Assembly: GCA_022478985.1 (NCBI GenBank)
Contig: JAKSZP010012172.1
Location: 1 to 64,000, forward strand
Reading direction: 5' to 3'
Length of the DNA stretch: 64,000 nucleotides
From: Massospora cicadina
Lineage: Eukaryota; Entomophthoromycota; Entomophthoromycetes; Entomophthorales; Entomophthoraceae
In this document: in pieces, positions 1-12,329 of the stretch
Layout: each line of letters opens with the position of its first letter
Position numbering within the stretch: the stretch's first letter is position 1
The notes under the pieces: generated by a model
Database searches by the model: none
The model's input: the letters and a program-made list of their open reading frames with translations, nothing else
Told to the model about the DNA's origin: nothing
Translations under genes and position numbers: made by a program

Positions 1-547
1 GTTTGAGGTCGAACTGACAGAGACTCAGCCTGCCACCAAATTTTGTGATGTTAGTTCCCAAAGAATAAACCCCCCCATTCCCAAACAATTTGCATTTAGG
101 CTGAATTTGTGGGTTCCAACCCCATCCTGTCACTACCCAATTGACCACTATTTAGTCAGTTGCATGGCACTGAGAAAATTGTTGGTCAATTTTCTTACTT
201 TCCTTTCCCAATAAACTTTTGCCAAAAGAAATTTTAATTTTTTATTTTCCATTTTTACTGCATCCCAGATGGCATTTCCCTGGTTTTCCATCACCCCACA
301 CTCCAGGTGGGCTTTACCAATTCTTTTGGTCACCATGGCTCCCTCTATCACTGATTGGGACCAGCAAGTTTGATACTTTTGGTCCTATAACCCCACTCTT
401 GTTAATTTCTGATACCAATACATGGGGATCTTATGGCCCTACATACAACAATAGATAGAGAGAATCCATCCCCACATCACCCCCAATGAGTCGGCCATTC
501 AAGCCAAGAATCTCGTCAAGACTATCCTGGCAATCCCACCTCATGCA

Positions 548-820
548 GTGAAGATCACTGAGTTGGAAATGGGCTCATTGTGGTTTGCCGTTGGGATACT
601 CCTTACCCTGTTGTTGTGCCACCACTTCGTAGTATTCCATTTTCTGGCTCCATATCAAGTCATACAGTTGGCAATGCCTCTGGCATTCTGGCTTGCTTTT
701 TGGGTGCTCACACATCCCAACTGGCAGGCTGATCTAAATTTCTTCTGCTGTTTCCATGACATGGTCTCAACCAGCTCACTATGCAAATGGATGGTGAGCC
801 ACCTGCAAATATCCTCCTGA
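548..820 (+). pseudogene. Conserved hydrophobic Trp/Phe-rich segment, W copy 1
   Basis: An open stretch of 90 residues containing PLAFWLAFWVLTHPNWQADL. The same segment recurs at 18788-18960 as PLAFGLAFWMFGHP, followed after a stop by QAYLNF. Upstream spacing (a WF-x-G-L-L run) and downstream residues (LNF, then a cysteine and a histidine) are kept. Similarity at protein level in two diverged copies means this was once coding, probably part of the element's polyprotein. I do not recognise the family. Both copies are now truncated by stops. Confidence 0.45.
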
Positions 821-1191
821 AAAGGCACCTCACATTATTGGCAACTGTGCAATTGGGCAGTGCACCTGAGTGGCTGGTCATTCAAACTAACAGATTGGGG
901 TGCTGACCAAATCCACAGGGATGTTGAGGCCCATAATTTCATAATGATTTCTGCAACAAATTGGGAAGAACAAAATTAAATCATCCATGAATATGCCACC
1001 AAGGCAATTAAAATCAGCTACAGATTGACTAGATCAAATATGGGGATTTACCATCAAAACCTGGGTGCAACCCACCTGCTTGACTACAAATCTTGAACAA
1101 CTGGGCAACCAAAGGCCATGACACCAACTACCAAATGAAGTAGTTGATCTCAGGCCTGAACTCCCGACTGGTAATGGCCAAGCAATGGTTG

Positions 1192-1353
1192 GTAACCTGG
1201 TGGATCCTTCACCACGCATTTAAATCTGGTAAGCACAGCAGACCAGATTACCTGCACAAGGAGTGCCCTGTATGCACCAAACTGGAAGCAGATATCAATC
1301 ACTGATATTATGAATGTGCCGTGTTCAAAAAGTATTGGTCCATGATGCACTAA
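1192..1353 (+). pseudogene. zf-RVT-like zinc motif of a retroelement
   Basis: The reading frame gives two Trp residues and a His pair, then ECPVC, eight residues, H, a stop, YYEC and a downstream YW. The ligand spacing C-x2-C-x8-H-x4-C followed by an aromatic/Trp pair is what the zf-RVT domain at the C terminus of many plant and fungal non-LTR polyproteins shows. The internal TGA (1303-1305) sits where the family usually has Trp, so it is most simply a TGG to TGA change. The reading frame ends soon after. Confidence 0.5.
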
Positions 1354-1849
1354 ATCCTGTTGGGCAAACAATTGCTTATGGAAATGCATCTGTCACAAGA
1401 CCTTTTTTGCAAAAACTCTGCAATTATCCCTGATCCAATTGTGAGCCTTCATCTACCATTATTGTGTATGGGTGATACACTTGGCTCTTGTTGCCAAGAG
1501 TTTGGCCAATGAGTGCCCCATCACAAAGGTTTGGTGTTGAAGACCATTCAGATTATTTCCAATCAGCTTTGACAGATCTCTAAGCTCTCACACCTAATCC
1601 CCAGGTGTTACAAAGCCATGCATTTGGCTTTTCCTGCCAGATCACTTGTCATACATGATGAAGCAACAAATCAATTAAAGATCAAATGGCCTGTAAGCCC
1701 ATCAATGCTAGAACTGTAGATAGAGATGGCAATCACTGATCAGCAATGGTTAGGGGTGCTAGGTCCCTAGTGGCTCAAATTCCCAGCTTTTATCCTTGGC
1801 CAAATTACCCATGTTCCACCCTCCCCTCTTACTTTCCTTTTAAGTTTTT

Positions 1850-3180
1850 AAATAAAGTATGGAGTTTTTAAAAAATAGTGTACACCTTTAACCATAAGCT
1901 AAAGGGTAAAGTAAAATACCATTACAGGTTCAAAACCTTTTCTGGCTAGGATAAGATTTGTTTCCTCCATCACTCTTACCATTATTCAATTAATAATATG
2001 AAGTTAAAAGAGTTTTGGGTGGTTATCAGAGTAGTCCCTGCTACTGATTAATCTTAAAAAAGATATTAATATAAGTATATATATATCTATTAGAAAATAT
2101 CTCTATTTATTATCTTTCAAAGGTGTTTTTTGCTGGTATGAAATATCTCCCTTAATACTGTATCAAAATTAATATTTGATATACCATTTTGAAGATTATT
2201 TTCCCTTTAATGACAAAAATAAGTAAATATTTTAAATTAATGTTTTTTGTTATAAAATTACATTTTAAAACTTATATTTTAAATTATATTTAAAAAATTA
2301 TATATATAAAGTGTCATGGAGGTGCTGAAGTCTATGAATAGAATAGAATAAAATAAGTGTGTAAACAACATATAATTGTATAAACAATGTATCAAAAAAA
2401 TTAAAACAAGTAAGTAATACAGCATTTGCAAAAGCAGTGGAGCACTATTTTAACATCAATAATATTGAGGTAGCAAGCATTTGTTATCATATTTTTTGAT
2501 AAAAAATTATTAAATATAAAAATAATATGAAAAACATTTATTGTATTTGAATTATAAAAAATAAATTTTTATTTTAAAATATTTGTCACAATATTTTTAT
2601 ATTTACTAATTTTTTATTAATAATTTTTTTACAACTTCAAAATTAGTTTATTAATTAAAAAATTAAATTTTATTTTTGTTATGTTTTTGCCAGTTTGTCA
2701 TCATTATTATTTGCAATAATCCATTTTTATTGATTAAGTACTATCCATAGGATAGTCATATAAGGAATCCTATTACCTGAAGTGATGCAAATTATTTGCA
2801 TGGGTCACCTAGTATACTATATTGCTTTCATAGAAACAATTCAATAGCTTTCTATATATTATAAGATATGATTTGATTATAATAAAGAGCAAACAAATCT
2901 AGTTTTTTGATAAACATAATTAATCCATCCCTATGGTATATTTATTGGCTTTGGTGAAGTCAAATCAAAATGATATTAGCAATCAAGTGTTGCTGACAAG
3001 AGAAAGATTAAAAAATTGTATAATTGTCTTATAGAAAAGCTTATGTAGCCTGCTAGAATTTTCATATGATAAACTTGATTATGGATAAATTGGCTAATTT
3101 ATTTTATTCTCTATAACCAAGCTGAACACTGAATTAAAAAATTGACTAAAAGCTGAAAAAGAAAATTTTAAACACTAATA
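1850..3180. other. AT-rich intergenic spacer
   Basis: Very AT-rich, with long A/T runs and short TA-rich tracts (for example near 2065-2090). No sustained reading frame, tRNA B-box-like sequence or recognisable transposon protein was seen. A direct/inverted repeat of note was not found. Confidence 0.6.
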
Positions 3181-3336
3181 CAATTTCTAATCGAAAAGTC
3201 TGATTACAATCGAAAGCGGTCAAAAATTGGCTCAACTCGCTAAATTCTAAATCGTTTCAAATGAAGCGGTATGTATATCAAACGCTGAAGTTTTTATCTT
3301 TCTCTTTTTATTTTCAATACAACTAAGCAAACAAAG
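3180..3336 (+). promoter_or_regulatory. RPL5 promoter and 5' leader
   Basis: Upstream of the RPL5 start lies a pyrimidine-rich tract (about 3290-3318) followed by CAATACAACTAAGCAAACAAAG and then ATG. Polypyrimidine leaders are typical around transcription starts of ribosomal protein genes. No TATA box stands out against the AT-rich background. The transcription start is inferred, not shown. Confidence 0.45.
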
Positions 3337-4418
3337 ATGGTATAAAAATAATAAACATATGATTTAAGTATTAGGCTTTTGTCAAGGTTGTCAAGAACAA
3401 GGCTTACTTTAAACGTTTCCAAACCAAGTTTCGGAGAAGACGTGGTAAGTATTAAAGCAAATTACAATTAAGTTTCATGATGATCATATAAGTGCATAGT
3501 TCAGCAGAATTGTTCATGTTGAATCTTTTTTCTTAGTCTTTCGCTCCTATCTGATGTTTAAAGCTTTTTGTAAAATTTGTCAAGATTTGTTCTAACTCAT
3601 TTTTAGAAGGAAAGACTGATTACTATGCGCGCAAGAAGTTAGTGGTTCAAGCAAAAAATAAATACAACTCTCCCAAATACAGACTTGTTGTTCGTTTCAC
3701 TAACAAAGATGTTATCTGTCAAATTGTCTATGCCAAGCTCCAGGGAGATTTTGTCTTGGCAGCTGCTTATTCGCATGAGCTTCCCAAGTATGGCATTAAG
3801 TGCGGTTTAACGAATTGGTCAGCTGCATATGCAACTGGTCTTCTTGTCGCTCGCCGTCTTCTTACTAAACTTAACTTGGCTGATACTTACGAAGGTGTAC
3901 TCGAGCCTAACGGTGAAGTTGCTATGACCGAAGCAATTGATGACGCTCCTCGGCCATTCAAGTGCTTTCTCGATGTTGGTCTCGCTAGAACTTCTACAGG
4001 TGCTCGTGTCTTTGGTGCCATGAAGGGAGCTTCTGATGGCGGTCTTTATATTCCTCACAGTGAAAATCGTTTTCCTGGTTATGATGCTTCGACTAAGTCT
4101 CTTGACACTGAAGTGCTTAAAGAATATATTTATGGTGGCCACGTTGCTGAATACATGAGATATCTTGAAGATGACGATGAAGAGCGATTTAAAGCACAGT
4201 TCTCTAAATACCTTGAAGAGGGTATTAGTGCTGATGACCTTGAAGACATTTACGCTTCTGCTTATCAGAAGATTCGTGAAGATCCTACTCATGTTAAGGT
4301 TGGAAGTAAGGAGACTAGAAATAAGAGCTTTAAACGCAAACGTCTTACTTATGTTCAGCGCAAGCACAAGATTCAACAAAAGATCGATCATGCACTTAAG
4401 GTGGCTGCTCAAGAATAA
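3337..4418 (+). CDS. RPL5: 60S ribosomal protein L5 (uL18), three exons
   Basis: RPL5 binds 5S rRNA and, with uL5, forms the 5S RNP of the large ribosomal subunit. Exons are 3337-3339 (the ATG only), 3375-3444 and 3607-4418, joining to 885 nt and 294 codons plus TAA, the usual length for the family. Exon 2 begins with AFVKVVKNKAYFKRFQTKF and exon 3 continues EGKTDYYARK, the signature N terminus. Later landmarks are RLVVRFTNKD, AAAYSHELPKYGI, GLTNWSAAYATGL, TGARVFGAMKGASDGG, PHSENRFPGYD, and a Lys/Arg-rich tail. Both introns are GT-AG; intron 2 has TTCTAAC shortly before its acceptor. Wording such as NKDVICQI and SADDLEDIYASAY resembles fungal proteins more than animal ones. There are no lesions, so it is a functional host gene. 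Antisense and overlapping frames are shadows. Confidence 0.97.
3340..3374 (+). other. RPL5 intron 1, 35 nt
   Basis: The intron starts GTATAA directly after the ATG and ends TTAG. Removing it joins ATG to GCT-TTT-GTC, restoring the family's usual second and third residues. A possible branch site (ATAATAAAC) lies only about 20 nt from the acceptor. At 35 nt this is close to the lower limit for spliceosomal introns. Confidence 0.85.
3472..3560 (+). ncRNA. Candidate box C/D snoRNA in RPL5 intron 2
   Basis: Intron 2 (3445-3606) holds a C box ATGATGA (3477-3483) and a D box CTGA (3551-3554), about 74 nt apart, the usual size for a C/D snoRNA. A C'-like ATGTTGA lies near 3517. The 18 nt directly before the D box (3533-3550) are complementary to the conserved LSU rRNA segment ATAGGGGCGAAAGACTAA, with 17 Watson-Crick pairs and one G-U pair. 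By the D+5 rule the target is the second G of that segment. Hosting of snoRNAs in ribosomal protein introns is well known. The flanking terminal stem is weak, which is the main doubt. Confidence 0.68.
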
Positions 4419-7400
4419 AAATAAAATTTTAACAATTTTAGTTTGCCTTAGGGCTGTCTATTGTTTTAATTTATTTTTAATTTTTAGAACGTTTTTAATT
4501 AGATTTATTTGGTACGCATTATTCTGGTAATAAACATAGCCGACTTTTGCAGCTTTTTTGTTCAGAAATAACACATACAAATCAGAATGTTTTTATGATA
4601 GATGAATAGCTTAACGTACTATGTAAAATTAGAAAAAATATCATCAAACTTTATTTAAATAACAAGCTAAAACTGATATTCATACTTTATAAATTTCTAA
4701 TGATACTTCAATCTAATCTTTTTAAATTAGCATGCAAGCTCATTATAAAGTTGGATTGTCTATGTAATAAAATTTAGGGACAATTGATTTTGTGTAAACA
4801 ATATAATATAAAGCCTTACAAATATTAGTAAATAATTTGCACTAATATTAATTTCTAAAATCAATTTTGATTCAGAAATTAACTTATTAAATTTTGTTTA
4901 TTATAACATAGCTGATATGATGTTTTACATAATGCTTAAGGCTAGAGTATAAAAATATTTGAACAATAGTCAAAAAGAATTGTATGATTGTAACCTATTA
5001 AATATTGTAGATTTTGTTTAGAAATAGCGTGAGAGCTCTTAAAAAGGTAGATGTAACAACTTTACTTTGTATATTTAATAGCTTAAAATTTGTATCTTTT
5101 TATATTATCTATTACATAAAAACAAAGGTTTGACCCACCTTAAGTATTTTATATTTAAACAAAAATGTTAATTTATAAACTAGATATATCTTAAATCATG
5201 ATATCTATATGACTGTAAGTCTATATAATAGTTTCTTACTACCCCATAAGTACAAGGTTTAATTTAAGTATATGATTTTGTAAAAGTTGAAATTGATTTT
5301 TAACTACTTACAAATTACAAACTTTATTTTTGCATAACTAAGACTATATGCCCAAGATTTTTCATTAAGTACTATTATTTTTTATATAAAAGTTTTACTA
5401 TCAAATCATTGCTTTATTATATATTAACCACTATAATAACAGATGGTAAAGACATCAATAGTTAAAATTTACAAACAACAATTGTACATATTTTAATTAA
5501 GATAGTTAATTGTTTAGATGTACTATGAACTATATTAGCCTATTTTGACATATTAGTCAATTATTTATACCTATATTTCAAAGCTTATTTATAAAAATAG
5601 TCATGAAGTCTTAAAAGACTTGTTATATAAGCCAAACTTTTGTTAAGATTTTTGTTATACTTAATTAAAAGTACATAGTTAGTATGTCAAAGCTAGATTG
5701 ATAATAGATGATTACATATTAGATATTTGGATATTTACTATATTCTGCTTCAGCTGATTAACTGTATTTACAAAAAACAGTTAGTCAAAGCTCTTATCTA
5801 ACTATCTTATTCCTTGAAGTGTAAGGTTAGATTAAAAACTTAAGACAAGGTTTTTAATTCTTCTGAACCTAAATTTGAAGCTAAAGAAGCTAAAACATAT
5901 GAAATATGCATAGTTTAAACTTTGGTCTATCCAAGTGCCATAGTAAAGCTAGATCCATGTAGTCCTAATCTATTAAAATACTATATAAGAAAATTTACTA
6001 GTTAGATTAATCATCCACTCACTTAATCTTATTTCCCTTTCTCTTTCAATATGATCAATTGTCCCAAGGTCAACTTGCCTTGATATAAATTAAAATTTAT
6101 TTGAGGTGGGTTGCCTTGAAATATATATAAAATACCAGTTGAGATAGAGAAGTGAAACTATAAAATAAAGGGCAAAACCTTAGTACTGGTGATAAAACCT
6201 TCATGTGCATGACCTGATAAGCCAGGATTACATAATCTAACTTTAATGATTCACTTGACTAGATTAAAGCATGTTGCACAACTCCACATGTATTGATATA
6301 ATATAAAGCTGCAGAATTTTAGGTTTCTGTCACAAGCAGATTTAAACCTACATCATGAGGATAGTAGTAGTATGTCATTTTAATATGATAACATGTCTGA
6401 CCTACCTTAATATCAATTACTATATTTTTTAAGTACATTTAGATTATAAGCTTTTAATAATATAAGGCAATTCAGGTATATAAATTATAGTACATATATA
6501 CCAAGTCACTTGGTATTTTTTAGCTACAACCCATTTTATGCCTAGATGATGAGCATTTTTATTGATAATAGCTTGATTACTTAGCATTTCTTGAGTGTAT
6601 CTACCAAACATTTTAATTGTTAGCTCTAATATTGAAATATAAAATAGCCATGAATAATTTTAGAAAGTAAATAGACATATTAAATCAATTAGATACCCTC
6701 AACAGCTTAGAAAACCCTATTAATCTATAGGATTGACCAAAAAACATCAATCACTAATTATTATAGTGATTAATTCTGGTTGTATATACTGATAATTGAT
6801 ATATCAATACATTGCATTTTAATAATATAAATATAATTGTAAAATATTGTATATAAAGAATCAGTATAGCATATCAGCTAATAGTTGTAAAAGGTCTGTT
6901 GATTTACTTATTTTTTTAGTTTTTCAAATTAGCTTACTGTTATTTGATTTGTTTTAGATACATAATATGTGACTATTCCTTCCTGCACTAACCAATTTTT
7001 TAAAATTTAAAACTATTAATTTGGACAAATTAATTGAAAAAGTATAGTAAGTTATTACTATTTTTAACTGACAGACATCTAATGCATTATCACTTAGTAT
7101 ATATTATACTTATTAAGTAAGATATTTTGATATCTAGTATTGAAATCATTTATGGGCATCAAATTTTTAGTGAGTTACAAAGTTTTATGCACTACAATAT
7201 ATGTTACTGTTTGATGACAGCATACCTAATTGAAAGAATAAACAACCTTGTGATTGCAAAAGATTTTTTTTATAAGAAAATTTAATAAATTGTAGTTTCT
7301 AATATACTGCCAGTAGTTCAGAGCTTTGGGGATTTGCCATGATGTTCTTAATTTATGTCATATTAGAAAATGACGGATTAGAACTTTGTATCAGTAGTGA

Positions 7401-8209
7401 GTATGCTTTATAAAAGATACTAATAATGAGTAAAATCTCTCTCCAAAATGTCAGTCTCTTCTAAATATTTTTCTGATATTTAATAGAGTCCATTGGTGAA
7501 AAGAAATTGATAAATTAACAACACTTTGGACTCTCAGGTTAACTGACATAACATTTAAAAAGTCAGGATGACTTAGAGCAATAGGCATTTGGGTTTTATA
7601 ATTATTGTCAATCAGCTTACTATGATTGAGACAATGACAAGTGGCCATTTTAATAATAATAGGATATTCAACAATAAGTTTATAGAAGCATAGGGGTATA
7701 GTAACAAATTACAATCTGAGTGATTTAAGTTTATACTGTAGTGGTGGAGAGGTAAATTGATCATTTTTTAGAATTTAAGTTTATGTCATTGAGGGGGTGA
7801 TGAAATCAATGTTACCTTAAATATACCAGAAAACTTGGGCATGGGGGCATATAAATGATAATAAATTAAAGCTACAATTTGATGTGGGCATGAAGGTACT
7901 TTTTTTATCAAAAGCCTTTCTTAAATAGTTTAGGTATATAATATATGAAATTTTCTATAATTGATTAGAAAAAAAATCAGTATTTGGTTTGCTTGCAATT
8001 AACCATTCTAAAACTTAAAGGTCATCATGGCAAACATGTATATAATTACCTGAGAAAGTTAAAATTTAGATTATCCAGATTTTTAACTAATGAAAAGATC
8101 ACTATATGAAGTTTAACCTTGTAGGTTTTATCAAGTATAAGAATAATACCAACAAGATTTTGTACAAAAATTTTATTATATAATCTAACCTTTGCTTTTC
8201 TAATAGTAT
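4419..8209. other. AT-rich intergenic spacer downstream of RPL5
   Basis: The RPL5 3' end is followed by AATAAAA at about 4414-4424 and AATAAA near 4531, likely poly(A) signals. Beyond this about 3.7 kb is uniformly AT-rich with dense stops in all frames. I saw no tRNA, no conserved protein and no clear transposon piece. It ends exactly where the E1 LTR starts. Confidence 0.6.
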
Positions 8210-8726
8210 TGTCAGAACTTGCACAGTGATAAAGACAAATTAAACAAAGTTAACCTGAATATCATCTGCCTACTGATAATTTGATTATTAACTCTGTTAA
8301 CAAATGTGTATGCCCCTGAATTATCCAGAAGCATAAGAAGAGATTCAGATGCACTAAAACCAAGGCTACAAAGAAGCCTCACTATCAATTTTAAGAGACT
8401 ACTATGAAACAAAGGAATATTTCTCTTCAAGTGCCTCTTATTGAAGTCCAAGGAGATCCTGATTGTTTGTCCATTATGAAATTCTCTGTGTGTGACAAAC
8501 CCTATTGCCCTATAAATATGACAAGCTTCAGTAAATGTGGTATCATTTTGCTTATATATTTTTAAATAATCTTCCTAGTTTTAGGATTTTATTGAGGTTA
8601 ATCAGCAAGCCTTAGTCATCTCAGTGGTTCTGGCCTCTTGCTTTATCTTATAGCAATAACCAAATCCATCTACAATCAGCTTCAAAGCCTGCCCATTCAT
8701 CTGCCATGTTATCTAAAGTACTGACA
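8210..8726 (+). repeat. 5' LTR of E1
   Basis: Starts TGTCAG at 8210 and matches 25321-25858 along most of its length, for instance around 8400-8480 against 25505-25590 (both read GAAGTCCAAGGAGATCC). Just beyond it, TGGTGCTCCCCAG at 8733 is a candidate primer-binding site of the TGG-x-GCC type seen in the neighbouring elements. Confidence 0.75.
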
Positions 8727-9057
8727 GAAAACTGGTGCTCCCCAGCAGGCTTTCCAAGTTGTTGTTAAAGAGTGATGACATAAAAGAAAATGGAAAATAA
8801 TTCTGAACAAGTAATTTCCCTAGATAATGGGGTTAAAAGCATTACCTGTTGGATTAGCAATGCTCAATTTGAAGTAGGCATCCCTGTCCTGAGCATACTT
8901 GGATTATGGCTGAGTACAGATGTGAATTTCTTCTTGTAGACCAAAGCATATACCAATTAGAAATTGCTAACCATTTCCAATAATAAAACTGTTTGATGAA
9001 ATTTTTGTTCCTGAATGGCGTTACAGCCAGGTAAGAGCATCACATGTTCCTTCCACT

Positions 9058-10900
9058 ATGAGAGAACTTCACCTGGATCCTAGTTTGCCTGCCACCAAAA
9101 GTGAGAACCAGAATGTATCAATACCTTTTCAACTTCATCCAATTGGCCATCTATCATATTATGCAAACTTTAGGGCTCCACCACCAAAAAGTTCTATAAC
9201 AATTAGCTCTGATCCATTCTCTTCAAAGTCCACCTATGAATATATCAGTCTGTCTCCTCCTTTGTCCAAGAGAATCAAGGTATTTTTCTTAAAAATTGAC
9301 GCTTAAATAATGAAGTGCAATGTCAGATGACTTTATCAGATGAAGGAGCCTTCATTTATTTACAGAATCAACAAATGATCTAAGTGGATGCAGCTGTATC
9401 TGAAGCTTACCTTCAGGTTATGCAGACTATTGGTTCACTCTTATATTGTATTTCCAGCCTTGAGGAACAGTGGTGACAATGTTTTTTACAATCTAAGGAA
9501 GTTTAACTGAAAGCTCACCCTGGTGCACAAGACCCTGTTAGCCCTGAAGGCCCACCTGGCTATCAAGGACTCCTCAGACCATGATGACCTGCTGAGATCT
9601 ATAAGCCTCAAGGGGATAGTGGACCTATAGGACTCCCAGGATTAACTGGGCCCCCTTGGCCTCCAGGGGACATTGGGAACAAAGACCCCCAGAGCCATCT
9701 GGGGACGCTGGCCCTCCCAGGCCACCTGAAACAGAAGGACCTTCTGGCTGTCAAGGGGAAGCTGAGCCTCTCAGCCCCCTGGCCCTCCTAGACCTACCAT
9801 GGTAGAAACCATGTATGATGCATCTCAATCCCAATTGAGTGATATCTAGAATCAGGTAACCCTACTTATTACAAGTTGCAGCTATTGCTCACAGCTGTGT
9901 TGTAAACCTCAAAGGTTGACCCATGATCCTGACTACACATTGAAAGCTTTTGCTGATGGGATCATAAATGTTAATAGTCTCTTCCACTTGCATGGTGTTC
10001 AAATTATCTCACATCAATGACTGGCTCATTTAACTTACTGGCCAAGTTAAGGACATTAAGCAGGAACAAGTCTCCATTAAGACTGCCATGGAATCCCAGA
10101 AGCTAGAATTGCATAGGCTCAAAGAGCAACTTACCCAAAAGGCTACCGCTGTTACAGTAATGGCACATTATACAGATCTACAAATGGCATCAAAAATTTA
10201 AGAGCTCAGCTTGATTAAATGTGACTCTTTAAATATAACAAAACTGAGACCTCATTTTTGACCCCTCTAGCACTAACTGGGATTAACGTTTTATCTACAC
10301 CTGTTGTTGCTAACTTTAAGCCTAGGTTTAAGGAAGAGTGCATCCTCTGTGAATAAAGTTTCACTTCATTCCTATGTCTAAAAAAGTGCCATAGAAGAGG
10401 CTACCAATTGATAGAAAGTTAAGCATCTACCCACCTGCTTGAGTTGATTTTTCCAAGAAATCATGGTCACGCACCTGAAAATAATAAAATTTTGAAATAA
10501 AGCCAAGGATGCTTTGAAAAAAGGAATTTGGAAGCAATCAGACACCATCCTCACATAAGCAGGCTTTTATGTGAATTTGAATCAAGAACATGAAATCACC
10601 AACTAAGTTTGCCAATTGATTTTAGTGCAAAACAAACCTTGGTTACCTGTGACCATATCATCTAAATGACGCCATTACTGCCATCATTTCTTCTTTAAAA
10701 TCTCGCCCTGACTTAGAGTTATATATCAGCATAAAAAAACACACTTCTTGAGCATTCTGGACATTGAAGAGGCTCTTGTAAAAATCCCTGCTAATCAGCT
10801 TCAAAAGGCTTAAGCTCAACTTTTCTCCTAATTGATGCCCTGTTAAAAATTGGGAGTTGGCTACATTTCTCATGAGTACCAATTGTTACAATACTAAGTC
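9058..10900 (+). pseudogene. E1 Gag with collagen-like Gly-X-Y stretch
   Basis: Gag remnant between the 5' LTR and repeat L1. An open stretch at 9058-9306 (82 residues) may be its N-terminal part. From about 9515 to 9780 there are some 30 Gly-X-Y triplets in register, with a frameshift near 9680; the best block reads GDSGPIGLPGLTGPP. Several glycines are now Arg, Glu, Trp or stop. From about 10400 to 10840 the capsid C-terminal region is seen (LNDAITAIISSLKSRPDLEL), which matches the same region of E7 Gag. No zinc knuckle was found before L1 starts. Confidence 0.7.
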
Positions 10901-10962
10901 CTTCACCTACTGAAAGCTCCCAACTATTAACTGCACAGGTTCAATATGTGCACGATTTTCAT

Positions 10963-11990
10963 TGTCTGATAGTAGTGATAGTTGATTGGTAATAGTATGA
11001 CAACCAATAACATAGTTATATAGATAACCCATTGTGGTCCAACGCTAAACCTGTACTTCTCCACAAATCACTCTTGATGTAAACTATAGGGACTTCTTCC
11101 CTTATCCACCTAACTTGATCCAACCTCATATCAAGAAGTTTATGGCCTTTCATCTTGTCATTCAGAGTCTGTAGCAAATCCCATCTAAGTTCAGCTTCTC
11201 TTCTAAGGATCCTTGATCCTTGCTCTTTATATTGAAAAAGAGTCCCCAACTATTGCACACAGCAGTAATTTCCTGAAGATAAATAAAAACTAAAACAATA
11301 ATGAACTCTACTAAAAACTTGACTCTTTTTCAACATGTTTATTAATGTAAATTATCAGGGAATTTATAGAGGGAATTTGGAACCAAACCCTTGGTTGGCA
11401 CCTCACCATGAAATAGCAGCTGTTGCTACTAAGCTTCCCTTCACCATCTCACTAGCGATGGTCTTCTCCATCTGGTTAGTATTCCTTTGTTGGACATCCT
11501 TGAGATCTAAAATGGACAAAGTCAGAAAATGTGTCCCTAACGTTTCCCATTTAATTCCAGAGAACCTATCATATTTGGTGAGCAACCTGCTTAGGTAATG
11601 AGACTTGTTATCCATTATAGAAGGTTACAAACCAAATAATTGATTTGCTAGTTGCAGGTGGCATCACTTGCCTCTCAACTTTCTCATTAAATTTAAAATC
11701 TTTCAGTAATGAAACCTGTATGATCCCAATTGGTACACCTGATAGTTAATCTATGATCAACTATCAGATGCCTCATTTTATTGGCAACTCTTCCCAACAA
11801 GATCTTAAGCATTCACCTGGATTGATCCCTAAAATGAATCCAAACCTGGAGAATTACCTAAAATCCCCCATGAATATTATTAATCCAAAATTGGGAGCAA
11901 CTGATATCCAATTTGCTTGCCATCTGGAATTATACCCTAGCAATTAACAGGTAATCTAGGAGGCTGGAAAGGTGGGAAAAAATCCCAACA
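10963..11990. repeat. Repeat L copy 1 (probable solo LTR inside E1)
   Basis: About 1 kb that interrupts E1 between Gag and protease. It is related to 19277-20290: shared blocks include TGCTTAGGTAATG followed by GACT, the GTGTCCC-AACGTTT region, and GGAGAATTACCTAAAAT. Both copies begin near a TG and lack coding sequence, as expected for a solo LTR. Orientation and exact ends are not resolved and no target duplication was found. Confidence 0.5.
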
Positions 11991-12329
11991 TGCCCCCAAG
12001 TCGACACCCTTGAGAAAAGGAGCTTAGTAAGAATAATATACAATGTACTTACTGTAGAAGGTGATGGAATACTACAAAATAATGTTACAAGAGAATCGCT
12101 GATTAGAGAAAAGCCACATCAACATGAAGGGAGAGGCTCTTTATGTTGGCATCACTCTAATCCTCAACCATATACTTCTCAGGATATAATTTCTGCTGCC
12201 CATCTTCTAGCAATACCGTCAATATGTCTATTGAAAGTAAAGACCGTGATTTGGGTTACTTTTGTTCCCTCTGTATTCCCTCAACTTCTTTCTTTACTCT
12301 ATAACCTCATTTTGGGGACTCAGTTACTA

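Larger units (their letters stand above)
1..1850 (+). mobile_element. Decayed retroelement W, copy 1 (probably non-LTR)
   Basis: The first 1.85 kb has far higher GC than the AT-rich DNA that follows and holds broken plus-strand coding sequence. Two pieces can be seen: a Trp/Phe-rich hydrophobic segment (548-820) and a C-x2-C-x8-H-x4-C motif (1264-1317) like the C-terminal zf-RVT domain of non-LTR retrotransposons. The first 900 bases or so have a diverged relative at 18467-19150, and that match runs back to base 1, so the element probably starts before the window. No poly-A tail or target duplication was found. Assignment to the non-LTR class rests on the zinc motif alone. Confidence 0.55.

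Noticed and set aside
1860..1960. Possible tRNA T-loop (GGTTCAAAACC) near 1928
   Set aside because: No matching acceptor stem, D arm or anticodon arm could be folded around it on either strand. No tRNA was found in the window.
3819..4412. Long antisense open frame over RPL5
   Set aside because: It is the mirror of a highly conserved coding exon; its translation is low-complexity and resembles nothing.
4165..4530. 121-residue open frame overlapping the RPL5 end
   Set aside because: Alternate frame of RPL5 running into the AT-rich 3' region; no independent support.
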